Shown: positions 12,954-23,517, numbered from the stretch's first letter. The stretch is DNA of 64,000 nucleotides from Bdellovibrionota bacterium (GCA_030584005.1 CP129486.1:685556-749555), one strand, 5' to 3'. The notes: generated from the sequence alone by a model not told the origin. Program-made: numbers and translations.

Positions 12954-14138
12954 ATGCAAGCTTGCGGCATGTCGCTCATCGATCGATTCAAAGCTGAGAT
13001 CCGTCAACTTGAGGAATCTCGACGGCTGCGCTGCGTTGACGTGGCGACCAGGCCACGACCTGGCACTGTCTCAATCCGCGGTCGAGAATTTATCGACTTC
13101 ACGTCCTGGGACATCTATGGGTTCGCCGGAAATACCCGTGTCCAGGCCGCTACCCGACGAGTTTTTGACTCTGACGGCGCTGGAAGCAGCGCTTCGCGGG
13201 CTTCGACAGGAAGTACCGCCCAGCATGTTGTGTGCGAGGAGCAGCTGGCAAGGTATCTCGGGGTAGAGTCATCACTTCTTCTGTCCAGCCTTAACCAGGC
13301 GGTTTTGACCCTATTCAGCGCCATTCTGGAGCAGCATGATGTCATCATAATTGATGAACTTCTGCAGTCGCCCGTAATCGATGCGGCGTTGTTGGCACAT
13401 GCGCCCACACTGACTTTCCGGAGTGATCAACCTGAAACTCTAGAGCGGGTGCTTGGCTCCACATCAACCCTTGGGGAACGGGTCGTCGTGTCCGAAGGTC
13501 TCTCCCCTATCACCGGCATGTTGTCCGATCTGCGCAAAATCGCGCAGATCTGCACCGCGGCTGGTGCTCATTTAATCGTGGACGAGAGTACGGCTCTCGG
13601 TATGGTCGGCGAACGCGGAGCCGGAGCCTGCGAGTACTTCAGACTGGCCGGCCAAGTTTTTTGCCGCTTTGGCGATCTATCTCGTACTCTTCATAGTTAC
13701 GGTGGTTTCGTCGCCGGTAGTGCTCTCGTTTGTGGTTATCTGCTGCAACGCTCTCGCTCCATCTCCGTGGACCCTGCCCTTCCTGCCCTGTTTGCAGCAG
13801 CGGCGAACTCGGCGATTGAAGCGATTGAACTGGCGCACCTAGATCGGCGCATGTGCATTGCACGAGCGGAGCGACTTCACTCAACGGTTCGTGCACTTGG
13901 ACTTGGAACGACTGCGGTGGTCCCCGCTGCGCCCCTGCTCATGATCCGCTCCAACGATAGTCGAGAGCTGCACTATGCCCTGGCCGAACGAGGGTTTCTC
14001 ACGGAGCTTTTGATCCCCTCCCTCCCGAGAGAGAGCAGTTCCGTGCGGGCAATATTCTCGGCGCAGCACTCTGACGCTAACATCGAGATGTTCCAGAACG
14101 CGCTCACAGCGGTTGCACGAAGAGTTGCAGCAATATAA
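12954..14138 (+). CDS. Alpha-oxoamine-synthase-like (fold type I PLP family) protein lacking the catalytic lysine
   Basis: A 394-aa protein aligned by eye to the KBL/BioF/SPT family. It has the N-terminal RPRPGTVSIRGREFIDFTSWDIYG (split by the family loop), the segment DESTALGMVGERGAGACEYF where family members have D-E-A-H-S-T-G-x-x-G, and DLSRTLHSYGGFVAGS where they have a T-x-S-K-x-x-x-x-x-G-G segment. The Schiff-base Lys is Arg here (about residue 244, codon CGT) and the conserved His after D-E-A is Thr. Either it is catalytically altered or it serves as a non-enzymatic homologue. Start ATG 12954; ATG 12969 is equally possible. No biotin or threonine genes are nearby. It is followed by the par locus. 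Confidence 0.75.
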   Translation: MQACGMSLIDRFKAEIRQLEESRRLRCVDVATRPRPGTVSIRGREFIDFTSWDIYGFAGNTRVQAATRRVFDSDGAGSSASRASTGSTAQHVVCEEQLARYLGVESSLLLSSLNQAVLTLFSAILEQHDVIIIDELLQSPVIDAALLAHAPTLTFRSDQPETLERVLGSTSTLGERVVVSEGLSPITGMLSDLRKIAQICTAAGAHLIVDESTALGMVGERGAGACEYFRLAGQVFCRFGDLSRTLHSYGGFVAGSALVCGYLLQRSRSISVDPALPALFAAAANSAIEAIELAHLDRRMCIARAERLHSTVRALGLGTTAVVPAAPLLMIRSNDSRELHYALAERGFLTELLIPSLPRESSSVRAIFSAQHSDANIEMFQNALTAVARRVAAI

Positions 14139-14314
14139 CCCATTGATATTATTAGAGTTAATTCTAATTTAGTTGTGGTCTGCTGTCATTTGTCTACTCT
14201 TGCTCACTACTTTCCGAATGATCTTGCAGAGATGGACTTGAGTGAGCCCTGTACTGGTCATGTAACCCGCCCGAGGATTATCGTGGTGCGTTAGATCTTG
14301 CCACAGCTGACAAA

Positions 14315-14330
14315 TGTTCCACGTGGAACA
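14315..14330. promoter_or_regulatory. parS: parS-like centromere site 1
   Basis: The perfect 16-bp palindrome TGTTCCACGTGGAACA differs from the widespread chromosomal consensus TGTTTCACGTGAAACA only by the symmetric T-to-C / A-to-G change. It lies about 190 bp upstream of parA. ParB should load here as a CTP-dependent clamp. Confidence 0.92.
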
Positions 14331-14375
14331 TTCTTGTAGTGAGGGATAATCAGGTAGCCAGTTCTTTGGTAGGAA

Positions 14376-14391
14376 TGTTCTACGTGGAACA
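14376..14391. promoter_or_regulatory. parS: parS-like centromere site 2 (one half-site base changed)
   Basis: TGTTCTACGTGGAACA, one mismatch from the perfect palindromes on either side, 45 bp after site 1. Spacing and similarity suggest a weaker ParB site in the same cluster. Confidence 0.8.
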
Positions 14392-14437
14392 TCGGTGCAG
14401 TGCCGTCGTGTTCATAGGTGTCCGAGACCCAATTATA

Positions 14438-14453
14438 TGTTCCACGTGGAACA
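14438..14453. promoter_or_regulatory. parS: parS-like centromere site 3
   Basis: A perfect TGTTCCACGTGGAACA palindrome about 70 bp before the parA start, identical to site 1. Its position would allow ParB binding to influence parA transcription. Confidence 0.92.
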
Positions 14454-14522
14454 TGAACTTTCCAATTGCAGAGAGCGGTTTCCTCATGATAGCTCAAGGG
14501 TGCAATCTTAAGTGGGCCCTCA

Positions 14523-15323
14523 ATGGCAAAAGTAATAGCTGTATCAAATCAAAAGGGTGGTGTAGGCAAGACCACTAGTTCAATTAGCATCGCATTTGAA
14601 CTTGCGTTGACTGGTTCGAAGGTGCTTCTGATTGACTTCGACCCACAGGCAAGCGCCTCCAGTGGCCTCGGAGTCGCCCTTCACGATGAGGGTGCTGATC
14701 TCCTGGATATGTTCTTTGGTCGAGTATCGCTACGGACTTTAATAGTCCCTACCGAGTTTAGTAATCTGAGCATGGTTCCCGCATCAAAGGATCTGGTTGG
14801 TCTTGAGATCGAGCTGGGGAAGAAACCTGGCAGAGAGCTCATACTTAAGTCCGAACTCAGTGAGATTCGTCCAATTTTCGACATCATAATAGTCGATTGC
14901 CCTCCGTCATCGGGACTCCTCACCCTTAATGCCCTCGGAGCGGCCGACTATATTCTTATTCCCCTTCAGTCTGAGTACTACGCACTTGAGGGACTAAGCG
15001 CCTTACTTGGCACCATTGAGTTTGTTCGACAAACATTTAATCCCGGACTCAGCATACTTGGAGTGTTCATGACCATGTTCGACGCCAGGACGAATCTGGC
15101 AGTCCAGGTAGAGGGTGAAGCTAAGGAGCACTTTAAGCAGCTCATGTTTAAAACGCGTGTGCCAAGAAGCATAAGATTATCAGAATGCCCAAGTCACGCT
15201 AAGCCAATTGGCATTTACGATCCTGAGTCGAGCGGGGCTCGTGCATATCGCGAACTATCAAAGGAGATTCTGGAACGACTGGGCGCGGGAGCTTCCGTCA
15301 GTAAGATGGCAATGGGTCAGTAA
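14523..15323 (+). CDS. parA: Chromosome-partitioning ATPase ParA/Soj
   Basis: A 266-aa deviant Walker-A ATPase: KGGVGKTT at residues 11-18, the FDPQASAS Walker A' segment near 40, and IIVDCPPSSG Walker B near 120. The short form without an N-terminal HTH is typical of chromosomal ParA/Soj. It binds DNA non-specifically as an ATP dimer and is stimulated by ParB to move replicated origins. It is followed at 53 nt by parB and surrounded by four parS-like sites. Start ATG 14523 gives the usual N-terminus MAKVIAVSNQKGG. Confidence 0.95.
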   Translation: MAKVIAVSNQKGGVGKTTSSISIAFELALTGSKVLLIDFDPQASASSGLGVALHDEGADLLDMFFGRVSLRTLIVPTEFSNLSMVPASKDLVGLEIELGKKPGRELILKSELSEIRPIFDIIIVDCPPSSGLLTLNALGAADYILIPLQSEYYALEGLSALLGTIEFVRQTFNPGLSILGVFMTMFDARTNLAVQVEGEAKEHFKQLMFKTRVPRSIRLSECPSHAKPIGIYDPESSGARAYRELSKEILERLGAGASVSKMAMGQ

Positions 15324-15339
15324 CGTTCCACGTGGAACA
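15324..15339. promoter_or_regulatory. parS: parS-like site 4, between parA and parB
   Basis: CGTTCCACGTGGAACA starts immediately after the parA stop. It matches the perfect site in 15 of 16 positions (first base C instead of T). parS sites in the parA-parB spacer are common on bacterial chromosomes. Confidence 0.85.
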
Positions 15340-15375
15340 TGTTAGTGTTTTATATATCAAAACAAGGGTTCAATT

Positions 15376-16371
15376 ATGGTGGAGAAGAAGGGTAGAACGG
15401 CGCTGGGCAGGGGGCTGCGCTCACTCATATCAACCCCAGTTCCAATTGAGACAAGCAAAGAGAACATTGTTCCGTTTCCTATGGACGGTGTTGTTACCCC
15501 CTCAGTGCCTCGCTCTGCGGAACCACAACCTCAAGCCACCTCCACTAGCTACGAGAGCGAGGTGCGCTATCTCCCAATCGAGGCCTTGATTAACAACCCA
15601 AACCAACCCCGCCAAGATTTTTCCGATCGCGAGATTGCGGAGCTGTCAGAATCGATCAAATCGCTGGGGGTAATACAACCCGTTCTTGTTCGACCAAGTA
15701 AATTGGAATCTTCGCGCTTCGAGATCGTAGCGGGGGAGCGGCGGTGGAGAGCAGCAAAGTCGGCGGGGCTTTCTAGAGTGCCAGTCATCATCCGTGAACT
15801 TCAGGACAAGGAGACGCTAGAGATGGCGCTGGTTGAGAACGTCCAGCGTCAGAACTTGAATCCAGTTGAAGAAGCGAGAGCTTACCAGCGGCTTTCTGAT
15901 GAGTTCCATCTAAGCCAACAGGATATCGCCACCAGGGTAGGGAAGGACCGAGCAAGCATTTCCAACTACTTGCGACTTCTTAAGCTGCCAGAGGCTGTAA
16001 TCGCCATGATTCGAGAGGGATCCCTTTCCATGGGGCATGCAAAGGCGATCCTCACGGTGCGAGAGCCCTCGCTACAGCTGAACTTGGCCAAGAAGGTGCT
16101 GAACGAGAATCTCTCCGTACGCCAGTTGGAGTCCATTGTTGCCCGTGAGATTACATTACCAAGCACCCCACCCAGCAACGGCTCCTCGAAAGCTGCTGTG
16201 CTGGCAGGGGACTCATCAGAGAGTTATGGGGAGCTTGTTGAACGGCTGCGGAGAACTCTTGGCACTAAGGTGTTGATAAAACATCATACCTCTGGGAGAG
16301 GGAGCATCGTTATTCAGTATTTCTCCGATCAAGAGCTCGGGCGGATCGTAGATACGGTGTGCAAAGAGTGA
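15376..16371 (+). CDS. parB: Chromosome-partitioning protein ParB/Spo0J
   Basis: A 331-aa DNA-binding CTPase. The N-terminus GRTALGRGLRSLI is the ParA-interaction type. The ParB/Srx domain carries NPNQPRQDF and GERRWRAAKSAG (CTP-binding motif). Next come ENVQRQNLNPVEEA and an HTH (LSQQDIATRVGKDRASISNY) that reads parS. The C-terminal part (about 275-330) is the dimerisation domain. It partners with ParA and the four adjacent parS-like sites. Confidence 0.95.
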   Translation: MVEKKGRTALGRGLRSLISTPVPIETSKENIVPFPMDGVVTPSVPRSAEPQPQATSTSYESEVRYLPIEALINNPNQPRQDFSDREIAELSESIKSLGVIQPVLVRPSKLESSRFEIVAGERRWRAAKSAGLSRVPVIIRELQDKETLEMALVENVQRQNLNPVEEARAYQRLSDEFHLSQQDIATRVGKDRASISNYLRLLKLPEAVIAMIREGSLSMGHAKAILTVREPSLQLNLAKKVLNENLSVRQLESIVAREITLPSTPPSNGSSKAAVLAGDSSESYGELVERLRRTLGTKVLIKHHTSGRGSIVIQYFSDQELGRIVDTVCKE

Positions 16372-16848
16372 TCGTTGTTCCCTTATAGGTATCCGACAGA
16401 CTACTCAGCCATGAGGCCATCTTCCATCCCTCGCTCATTGGTCGTAAGCGAAGTCTCGTCTGTGCTACCTTGCAGAAAGCGACAGTTACAACTCGCTGTT
16501 CTCACTGCTCTTTGTTTTCATAAGGAGCCCAGCGAGCAAGGCAGGGGAGCTTGTCCAACTTTGATTTCTTGCATCTCGTCTCGCCGCTCTCGCCGAATGT
16601 TGTAAAGAAGTGTGCCGGAACTCACACGCTTTTAGTTTCACAACCCCGTCCCGCCTTCGCGCAAAGCTAAGGCGAGCAGGGGCGCTGCGGATGTCAATAT
16701 CAGCCCTTAGGAGTCCTGAACGCATGCAGTTCGGCAGGCGCTCTATCACCACAAGCGAGGGAGAAAGTTTGACATTAACCCCCCGACAACGCTACTTTTG
16801 CCGTGCTCCGCTGAGTACCAAGCTTAATGCTTTTAGCACGGTAATGTT
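16372..16848. other. Intergenic region between parB and the bactofilin gene
   Basis: 477 bases without a supportable gene; the small open frames here lack coding character. A TTGACA hexamer at about 16770-16775, with a poor -10 candidate 17-18 bases later, could be a promoter for the bactofilin gene, but the match is too weak to assert. No parS palindrome is present in this stretch. Confidence 0.4.
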
Positions 16849-17337
16849 ATGAGCTTTGGAAAGTTTCGTGAGGAAAAGGAGGCCGAGCGCCCTATGAGTT
16901 CAACATCTACACCTCCGCCAATAACTTCAACCCCATCCGGTCAAGTCGAAGCATTTCTCGGCAAGGGCTGCAAGGTCGTCGGCAATCTCAGTTTCACAGG
17001 GCCAGTCGAATTGGATGGCCATATTGAAGGGGAGATCACCGCAAAGGATCGACTCACCATCGGAGAAGCTGCCATTATTAATGCAAAAATTTCCGGCGCC
17101 GAGATCGTAGTCCGTGGAACCGTAAACGGTGACATCATCGCTTCAAAAAAGCTTTCTTTGCGGCGGCCTGCGAAGATTACAGGGAATATTTCGAGTACGA
17201 ATTTGAGTATCGAAGAGGGGGTCGTGTTCGAGGGCAAATGCTCAATGAATGGGCCGGCGGTAACTTCGATATCAAGCGCAAGTGGCACGGGGGTCGTGAA
17301 GTCACTTGCGGGAGAAAAGGTGAGCGCGTCTGCCTAG
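16849..17337 (+). CDS. Bactofilin (polymer-forming cytoskeletal protein)
   Basis: A 162-aa protein with a disordered Ser/Thr/Pro-rich N-terminus (to about residue 40), then a right-handed beta-helix core built from hydrophobic/Gly repeats (GKGCKVVGNLSFTGPVELDG, IEGEITAKDRLTIG, AEIVVRGTVNGDI), and a short flexible C-terminus. Bactofilins self-assemble into nucleotide-independent filaments. In Myxococcus they scaffold the ParABS origin region, and in Geobacter-like genomes they lie between parAB and atp genes as here. Start ATG 16849; ATG 16894 is an internal alternative. Confidence 0.92.
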   Translation: MSFGKFREEKEAERPMSSTSTPPPITSTPSGQVEAFLGKGCKVVGNLSFTGPVELDGHIEGEITAKDRLTIGEAAIINAKISGAEIVVRGTVNGDIIASKKLSLRRPAKITGNISSTNLSIEEGVVFEGKCSMNGPAVTSISSASGTGVVKSLAGEKVSASA

Positions 17338-17361
17338 AAGCTATTTTTTGAATAGCTTCTA
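17335..17361. terminator. Hairpin overlapping the bactofilin stop codon
   Basis: A perfect 11-bp inverted repeat, TAGAAGCTATT (17335-17345) and AATAGCTTCTA (17351-17361), with a 5-base loop TTTTG. The left arm begins with the bactofilin TAG stop. No U-run follows, so this is not a canonical intrinsic terminator. It could act as a transcript-stabilising 3' hairpin separating parAB-bactofilin from the atp operon. Confidence 0.5.
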
Positions 17362-17662
17362 GCTGTGCCAAGGTTGGCGCAGCAAACGCCGAAGGTGTTT
17401 GGAGCGACGCGGAGCCGGGGCGCTTTAGGCCCCCGGGCTAGCTTGGAGCGCTACTTAAATGGGCAGGAACCCATCTAGCACAGCGGCTTCTAGCCTCTGT
17501 ATCTGACTTCGTCAGAGTCGTAGAGCGCTGATGAGGGTCTCCTTAGATGTAACTGGCGCAAGCGCCGGAGGTGATGAGCGACTACATATCTGCCGCCCGG
17601 GGGTTCGTGTAGGGAAGCGGCTCCTTTGGTAATTGCATCGGCAACGAGCGGAGCGAGGATTG
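17362..17662 (+). other. Leader region of the atp operon with several small hairpins
   Basis: No gene is seen. Short inverted repeats are visible: TGGGC/ACCCA around 17460-17475, TCTGAC/GTCAGA around 17500-17516, and GGCGC/GCGCC around 17553-17565. A GC-rich block at 17395-17450 is the reverse complement of a similar block at 24029-24055 after the operon. The region probably carries the atp promoter, which I cannot place. Confidence 0.35.
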
Positions 17663-18136
17663 ATGGAAGGATTTCTCAAAATATTCGATCTTACACCTGA
17701 AGATGGCCGCATGATCTTAGTATGTGCGGTACTGTTCGCCATCTTCATTCGTTTGTTGAGCAAGTCTCTGTTCGCCCCCTTCGTGGCGCTGTTGGATGCC
17801 CGCGATGCTGCGTCTAGCGGAGCGCTTAGTGAGGCCGCAAATGCAGAACAAGAAGCGCAGGAGATCGACAAGCAGCGCGAGCACAAGATCGCCGTCGCAC
17901 GTGCAGAGTTCGTGAAGCGAAAGATGGACCGCATAGCGCAAGCAAAGAAGGAGGCGGAAGAGCTTGTTCGCCAAGCAGAGCATCAAGCACAGGCTTTCAC
18001 TGAGGAATCGCGCTCCCGCATTCAGGCGGCCAGCAGGGACCTTGAGCAGCAGCTAGAACGAAATCGCGCCATGCTCGTACAAGCGACTGTTCAGCAGATT
18101 ATTGGCGACATGTCAGCAACAAAACCTTCGGCCTAG
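17663..18136 (+). CDS. ATP synthase F0 subunit b' (first of paired b-type subunits)
   Basis: A 157-aa stator subunit with an N-terminal membrane helix (about residues 15-35, MILVCAVLFAIFIRLL) and a long charged coiled coil (about 45-145) that forms the peripheral stalk with the next gene's product. ATG 17663 was chosen because the protein then starts directly before the membrane helix; a TTG 30 bases upstream adds unlikely residues. Two tandem b-type genes before atpH are typical of Deltaproteobacteria. It lies 9 nt upstream of atpF. Confidence 0.88.
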   Translation: MEGFLKIFDLTPEDGRMILVCAVLFAIFIRLLSKSLFAPFVALLDARDAASSGALSEAANAEQEAQEIDKQREHKIAVARAEFVKRKMDRIAQAKKEAEELVRQAEHQAQAFTEESRSRIQAASRDLEQQLERNRAMLVQATVQQIIGDMSATKPSA

Positions 18137-18145
18137 AGGACAAGA

Positions 18146-18802
18146 ATGAAGCAGCTTTTTTGCAAAATGGGTGGTGAAACGAGCAGCATGCCCGCGCCAG
18201 TGCGTGCCGGTTGCTGCGAGCGCAAGCGCATTGCTCCTTTGCTCTTCGCAGGTGCGGCGGTTGCATTCCTGGCGCTGCCGTCGATAGCACTCGCTGCGGG
18301 TGACGCCGGATCGCACCAACCAAGTATTCTTGATCTGGGATGGTTTTACGCCAACTTTATCCTTTATTGCCTCGTCATGTTCTTCCTGTTACGCGGTGTC
18401 GCACTGCGCGGCTGGGCCGCCCGCCGCGAACGTATTGCGTCATCGGTAGAGAAGGGGACTCGCGCCGCCGCAGCAGCTTACAAGAGGCTTTCCGAAGCCA
18501 AGGCTAAACTTGCTGCGGTCGAATCGGAGATCGAACAGATTGAGGCAAGAATCCTCGAGGATACTACGGCCGAAAGCAGAAAGATTCTCGATGACGCAAA
18601 ACAACGCTGTCGCGCAATAATTTCGCAGGCCGAACTTTTGGCAGCTTCCGAGAAGCGGGCGAGCGAGGGCAGTGTTCATCGAGAGTTCGCCAAGTCGATT
18701 ATCGATGAAGCTCGACGACATCTTCATAAGCTGATCGATCCGAGCATCGACCAGAGCCTGCGCGCTAAGGTGCTTTCTCAAAGTCGGAGTATCGTACAGT
18801 AG
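18146..18802 (+). CDS. atpF: ATP synthase F0 subunit b
   Basis: A 218-aa second stator subunit. The N-terminal stretch includes a signal-like hydrophobic segment (about 30-52), then the membrane helix WFYANFILYCLVMFFLL (about 66-83), then an Ala/Glu/Arg-rich coiled coil to the C-terminus. The extra N-terminal hydrophobic segment, longer than in E. coli subunit b, is seen in deltaproteobacterial AtpF proteins with cleaved or extended N-termini. Pairs with the b' subunit upstream and the delta subunit downstream. Confidence 0.88.
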   Translation: MKQLFCKMGGETSSMPAPVRAGCCERKRIAPLLFAGAAVAFLALPSIALAAGDAGSHQPSILDLGWFYANFILYCLVMFFLLRGVALRGWAARRERIASSVEKGTRAAAAAYKRLSEAKAKLAAVESEIEQIEARILEDTTAESRKILDDAKQRCRAIISQAELLAASEKRASEGSVHREFAKSIIDEARRHLHKLIDPSIDQSLRAKVLSQSRSIVQ

Positions 18803-18840
18803 GGTAAGTATTAAGAGGGATTTCTCACCGACGGATTAGT

Positions 18841-19398
18841 ATGCAGCACGCATCACAACGAATTGCCAAGCGATACGCGAAAGCTCTTTTTGAGCTTAAA
18901 GAGCCCTCGCACTTCGACGCAACCTCGCAGGCATTGAATGCCATCGCCGATGCATATGAGGGACATCATGAGCTGCAGGTATTACTCGATAACCCTTCAG
19001 TGCCTTCCCGTGTACGGAAAGAGGTCGTTATTGATCTCATCTCGAGAATCGCTCCCCACGATGCACAGATACACACTTTTTTTGCACTGATCTTTGAGAA
19101 CGGCCGCATCGGCGTGTCGCGAGCAATTGCGCACGAGTTCAACAAATTGGTCGATGAGTTTCGCCGTAGTTTGTCGTTCGAGGCCGTGACCTCCACGGCG
19201 CTTAGCCCCGATGAGCAGCACTCTATACTCGCCACTTTGCAGCAGAAGTTAGGCCGTGAAGTGACGGTGGAGTGGAAGGTCAATCCGACGCTGCTCGGCG
19301 GCATGCAGCTCCGCATGGGCGATCGGCTGCTCGATGGGTCCGTAGAGGGCCAACTACGCAAGCTCTACTCGGCGATGCTCACAGAGCATGCAATCTGA
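18841..19398 (+). CDS. atpH: ATP synthase F1 delta subunit
   Basis: A 185-aa protein that caps F1 and links it to the b/b' stalk. The N-terminal helical domain IAKRYAKALFELKE and the C-terminal block with VEWKVNPTLLGGMQLRMGDRLLDGSV (split by the family G-G) are the OSCP/delta signatures. Length is normal. It lies between atpF and atpA in standard order. Confidence 0.94.
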   Translation: MQHASQRIAKRYAKALFELKEPSHFDATSQALNAIADAYEGHHELQVLLDNPSVPSRVRKEVVIDLISRIAPHDAQIHTFFALIFENGRIGVSRAIAHEFNKLVDEFRRSLSFEAVTSTALSPDEQHSILATLQQKLGREVTVEWKVNPTLLGGMQLRMGDRLLDGSVEGQLRKLYSAMLTEHAI

Positions 19399-19464
19399 TA
19401 ATGGGGTGAGCTATCGCTAGGAACAGACCACGGTCAGCTTTCAGTATGGAGATGGGAGTAAGTC

Positions 19465-21081
19465 ATGAATAACATACGCGCAGATGAGATTAGTCAGATT
19501 ATCAAGGCCCGCATTACCGGATTCACCTCCACACCGGAGCTAAGTGAGACAGGAACTGTTATCTCAGTAGGTGACGGTGTCTGCCGTATCCATGGCCTGG
19601 ACAAAGTGGCCCTTGGAGAACTAATCGAGTTCAGCGGTGGTCTGCTGGGCATCGCTCTGAACCTAGAAGATGGGAACGTCGGTGCCGTGCTGATGGGAGA
19701 TACCCAGCGCGTGCGTGAAGGCGATAGCGTAAAGAGAACGGGACGCATCGCCGAGGTCCCGGTGGGCGAAGCCCTTGTGGGGCGAGTGGTTGATGCCCTC
19801 GGATTCCCCATCGATGGCCTTGGCGAGGTAAAAACTTCGGAGACACGCCGTATCGAATTGAAGGCCCCGGGCATCGTCGCCAGAAAATCGGTCCATGAGC
19901 CCATGCAGACGGGTCTCAAAGCGATTGATGCGATGACTCCTATCGGACGAGGACAGCGTGAGCTCATTATCGGCGATAAGAAGACGGGCAAGACCGCCGT
20001 TGCAATCGATACCATCATTAACCAGATTGGAAATGGTGTTATCTGCATTTACGTAGCGATCGGTCAAAAGAGGTCTTCGGTCGCCCAGGTCGTTGAGCGC
20101 CTCAAAGAAGCCGGTGCCATGGACCACACCATCGTCGTTGCCGCAACTGCCTCCGAGCCTGCTCCACTCGCCTTCTTAGCACCCTTCACCGGATGCACCA
20201 TCGGCGAGTATTTCATGTGGAAGGGTAAGCACGCCCTAGTGGTGTACGATGATCTATCCAAACACGCTATCGCCTGGCGCAGCGTCTCATTGTGTTTACG
20301 CCGGCCGCCCGGTCGCGAAGCATTCCCTGGAGATGTGTTCTATCTCCATTCGCGCCTGCTCGAGCGTGCAGCAAAACTGAGCGATAAACTCGGTGGAGGG
20401 TCGCTAACGGCGCTGCCGGTAATTGAAACGCTGGCCAGCGATGTGTCTGCGTACATCCCCACGAATGTTATCTCGATCACCGACGGTCAGATCTTCCTAG
20501 AAGCGGACTTGTTTAACTCGGGCATCCGGCCCGCGGTGAACGTGGGTATCTCCGTTTCGCGTGTGGGAGGAGCCGCCCAGATTAAAGCCATGAAGAAGGT
20601 GGCGGGAACTCTGCGTCTTGATCTCGCCCAATACAGAGAAAAACAGGGCTTTGCGCAATTTGGTTCAGATCTCGACCCGGCCACCAGAGCACAGCTCGCT
20701 CGTGGTCAACGACTGGTTGAGATCCTTAAACAAGAACAGTACAAACCGATGCCGGTTGAGCTCCAGGTTATCTCGATTTGGTCGGTCAACAATGGCTATG
20801 CCGACAAGCTGCCCGTAAACCAAGTGCGCCCATTTGAAAGGGCCCTGCACGCTCATATGCAATCGGCCCACAACGATATTCTTGAGTCAATACGCACCAA
20901 GAAGGAGATCGCCGCTGAGGTCGAGGCGAAGCTAAAGGAGCTTGTTTCTGCATTTGTAGAGGATTTTATTGCAGGGCTTAATGCCGGTGCTGCGGGAGCA
21001 TCCAGACCAAGTGGGGGAGCCCAGTCAAACGGCCATGCACGAAGCGCGTCGCCGCGTGGTGCATCGCATGCACAGGCCTGA
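19465..21081 (+). CDS. atpA: ATP synthase F1 alpha subunit
   Basis: The 538-aa non-catalytic nucleotide-binding subunit of F1. It shows the P-loop GDKKTGKT (canonical GDRQTGKT), [11 protein letters not shown] and [20 protein letters not shown]. The core ends near residue 505 and is followed by a low-complexity Gly/Ala/Ser tail of about 30 residues, unusual but harmless-looking. A ribosome site GGGAG precedes ATG 19465. Confidence 0.97.
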   Translation: MNNIRADEISQIIKARITGFTSTPELSETGTVISVGDGVCRIHGLDKVALGELIEFSGGLLGIALNLEDGNVGAVLMGDTQRVREGDSVKRTGRIAEVPVGEALVGRVVDALGFPIDGLGEVKTSETRRIELKAPGIVARKSVHEPMQTGLKAIDAMTPIGRGQRELIIGDKKTGKTAVAIDTIINQIGNGVICIYVAIGQKRSSVAQVVERLKEAGAMDHTIVVAATASEPAPLAFLAPFTGCTIGEYFMWKGKHALVVYDDLSKHAIAWRSVSLCLRRPPGREAFPGDVFYLHSRLLERAAKLSDKLGGGSLTALPVIETLASDVSAYIPTNVISITDGQIFLEADLFNSGIRPAVNVGISVSRVGGAAQIKAMKKVAGTLRLDLAQYREKQGFAQFGSDLDPATRAQLARGQRLVEILKQEQYKPMPVELQVISIWSVNNGYADKLPVNQVRPFERALHAHMQSAHNDILESIRTKKEIAAEVEAKLKELVSAFVEDFIAGLNAGAAGASRPSGGAQSNGHARSASPRGASHAQA

Positions 21082-21133
21082 GACTATGTCGGCGTTGATG
21101 CGAGTAGCGCAGTATCCCAGTAGATAGAGGACC

Positions 21134-22024
21134 ATGCCAGGAACAAAGGAAATTCGAAGACGGCTCATCTCCGTCCGAAACACAAAAAAGATCACCTACG
21201 CTATGAAGCTGGTCTCAGCCGCCAAGCTGAGGAGAGCTCAGGAGTCGGTAACACGGGCGAGGGAGTACACAACAGGTTTGCAACGAGTGTTGGCCTCTGT
21301 GCAGTCTGAGGCCGTGACCCTCGATTTCGTGCATCCGCTTATGCAGCAGCGCGAGGTGAAACGAGTTGCGCTGGTGGTCATCGGGGGAAGCCGCGGTCTC
21401 TGTGGAAGCTACAACTCCAACGTGCACAGGAAAGCCGCTGCCTTCCTCCAGGAGTGGGATAAGAAGGTAGGGGAGTCCAATGTTGCCCTGCTGCTTTTGG
21501 GGAAAAAGCCTGGGGAATTTTTCAGAAGGGTCCGCCGCCCCATTCGGGAGAGCTGGGATGCGCTCCCTGAGGACGCTACCAAGTGGCCAATAGATGAGGT
21601 AGTCGAGAAGATCGAGATTCCCTTTCTCAATCAGGAGTTTGATGAGGTCTACGTTCTCTTTACAGAGTTCCGCTCGGCGATCTCCCAAGTGGCGCGTTTA
21701 GAGAAGCTGCTCCCTCTCGATGCGAATGCCCTCAATGCAGCAGGGAGCACATCAGCTTCGCCTGAAGGAAATACGCTCTTTGAGCCATCCGCCGAGGAGG
21801 TTTTTTCTGCCCTTGTACCCCGCATGGTGCGAGCAAAACTTCGTCAAGCAGCCCTTGATGCCAAAGCCAGTGAGCATGGTGCGCGCATGACCTCGATGGA
21901 GAACGCGACAAAGAATGCGGGTGAACTTGGTAGAAAACTTGAACTGCTCTACAACAAGCTCCGACAGGGTGGTATCACCGCAGAGCTGCTTGATATCGTC
22001 GGCGGTGCCGAAGCAATGAAGTAA
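21134..22024 (+). CDS. atpG: ATP synthase F1 gamma subunit
   Basis: The 296-aa central rotor shaft. The N-terminal helix MPGTKEIRRRLISVRNTKKI and ITYAMKLVSAAKLRRAQ, the middle GGSRGLCGSYNSN, and the C-terminal helix ARMTSMENATKNAGEL (all typical gamma features) are intact. Order alpha-gamma-beta-epsilon is standard. Confidence 0.96.
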   Translation: MPGTKEIRRRLISVRNTKKITYAMKLVSAAKLRRAQESVTRAREYTTGLQRVLASVQSEAVTLDFVHPLMQQREVKRVALVVIGGSRGLCGSYNSNVHRKAAAFLQEWDKKVGESNVALLLLGKKPGEFFRRVRRPIRESWDALPEDATKWPIDEVVEKIEIPFLNQEFDEVYVLFTEFRSAISQVARLEKLLPLDANALNAAGSTSASPEGNTLFEPSAEEVFSALVPRMVRAKLRQAALDAKASEHGARMTSMENATKNAGELGRKLELLYNKLRQGGITAELLDIVGGAEAMK

Positions 22025-22050
22025 AGGAATATTTTTTATTGTTCGTGTGA

Positions 22051-23517
<1,467 letters not shown>

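Larger units (their letters stand above)
14139..14522. other. Intergenic region upstream of parA with three parS-like sites
   Basis: There is no gene in these 384 bases. The first part is AT-rich, with a short inverted repeat ATTAGA/TCTAAT near 14153-14170. The second half holds three 16-bp palindromes described separately. The cluster sits immediately before parA, so it likely serves both as a centromere and as an autoregulatory operator. I looked for DnaA-box clusters marking an origin and found none I can support. Confidence 0.6.

Noticed and set aside
12778-13266. A 162-codon + strand frame overlapping the start of the oxoamine-synthase-like gene
   Set aside because: It shows no protein-like pattern and runs into the well-supported gene in a different frame.
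14139-14522. Replication origin near parAB
   Set aside because: No cluster of DnaA boxes, dnaA, dnaN or gidAB gene is visible. ParABS alone does not prove oriC is in this window.
14315-15339. Repeated palindromes as a CRISPR-like array
   Set aside because: Sixteen-base parS-like palindromes at irregular spacing around parA, with no cas genes; they fit ParB sites.
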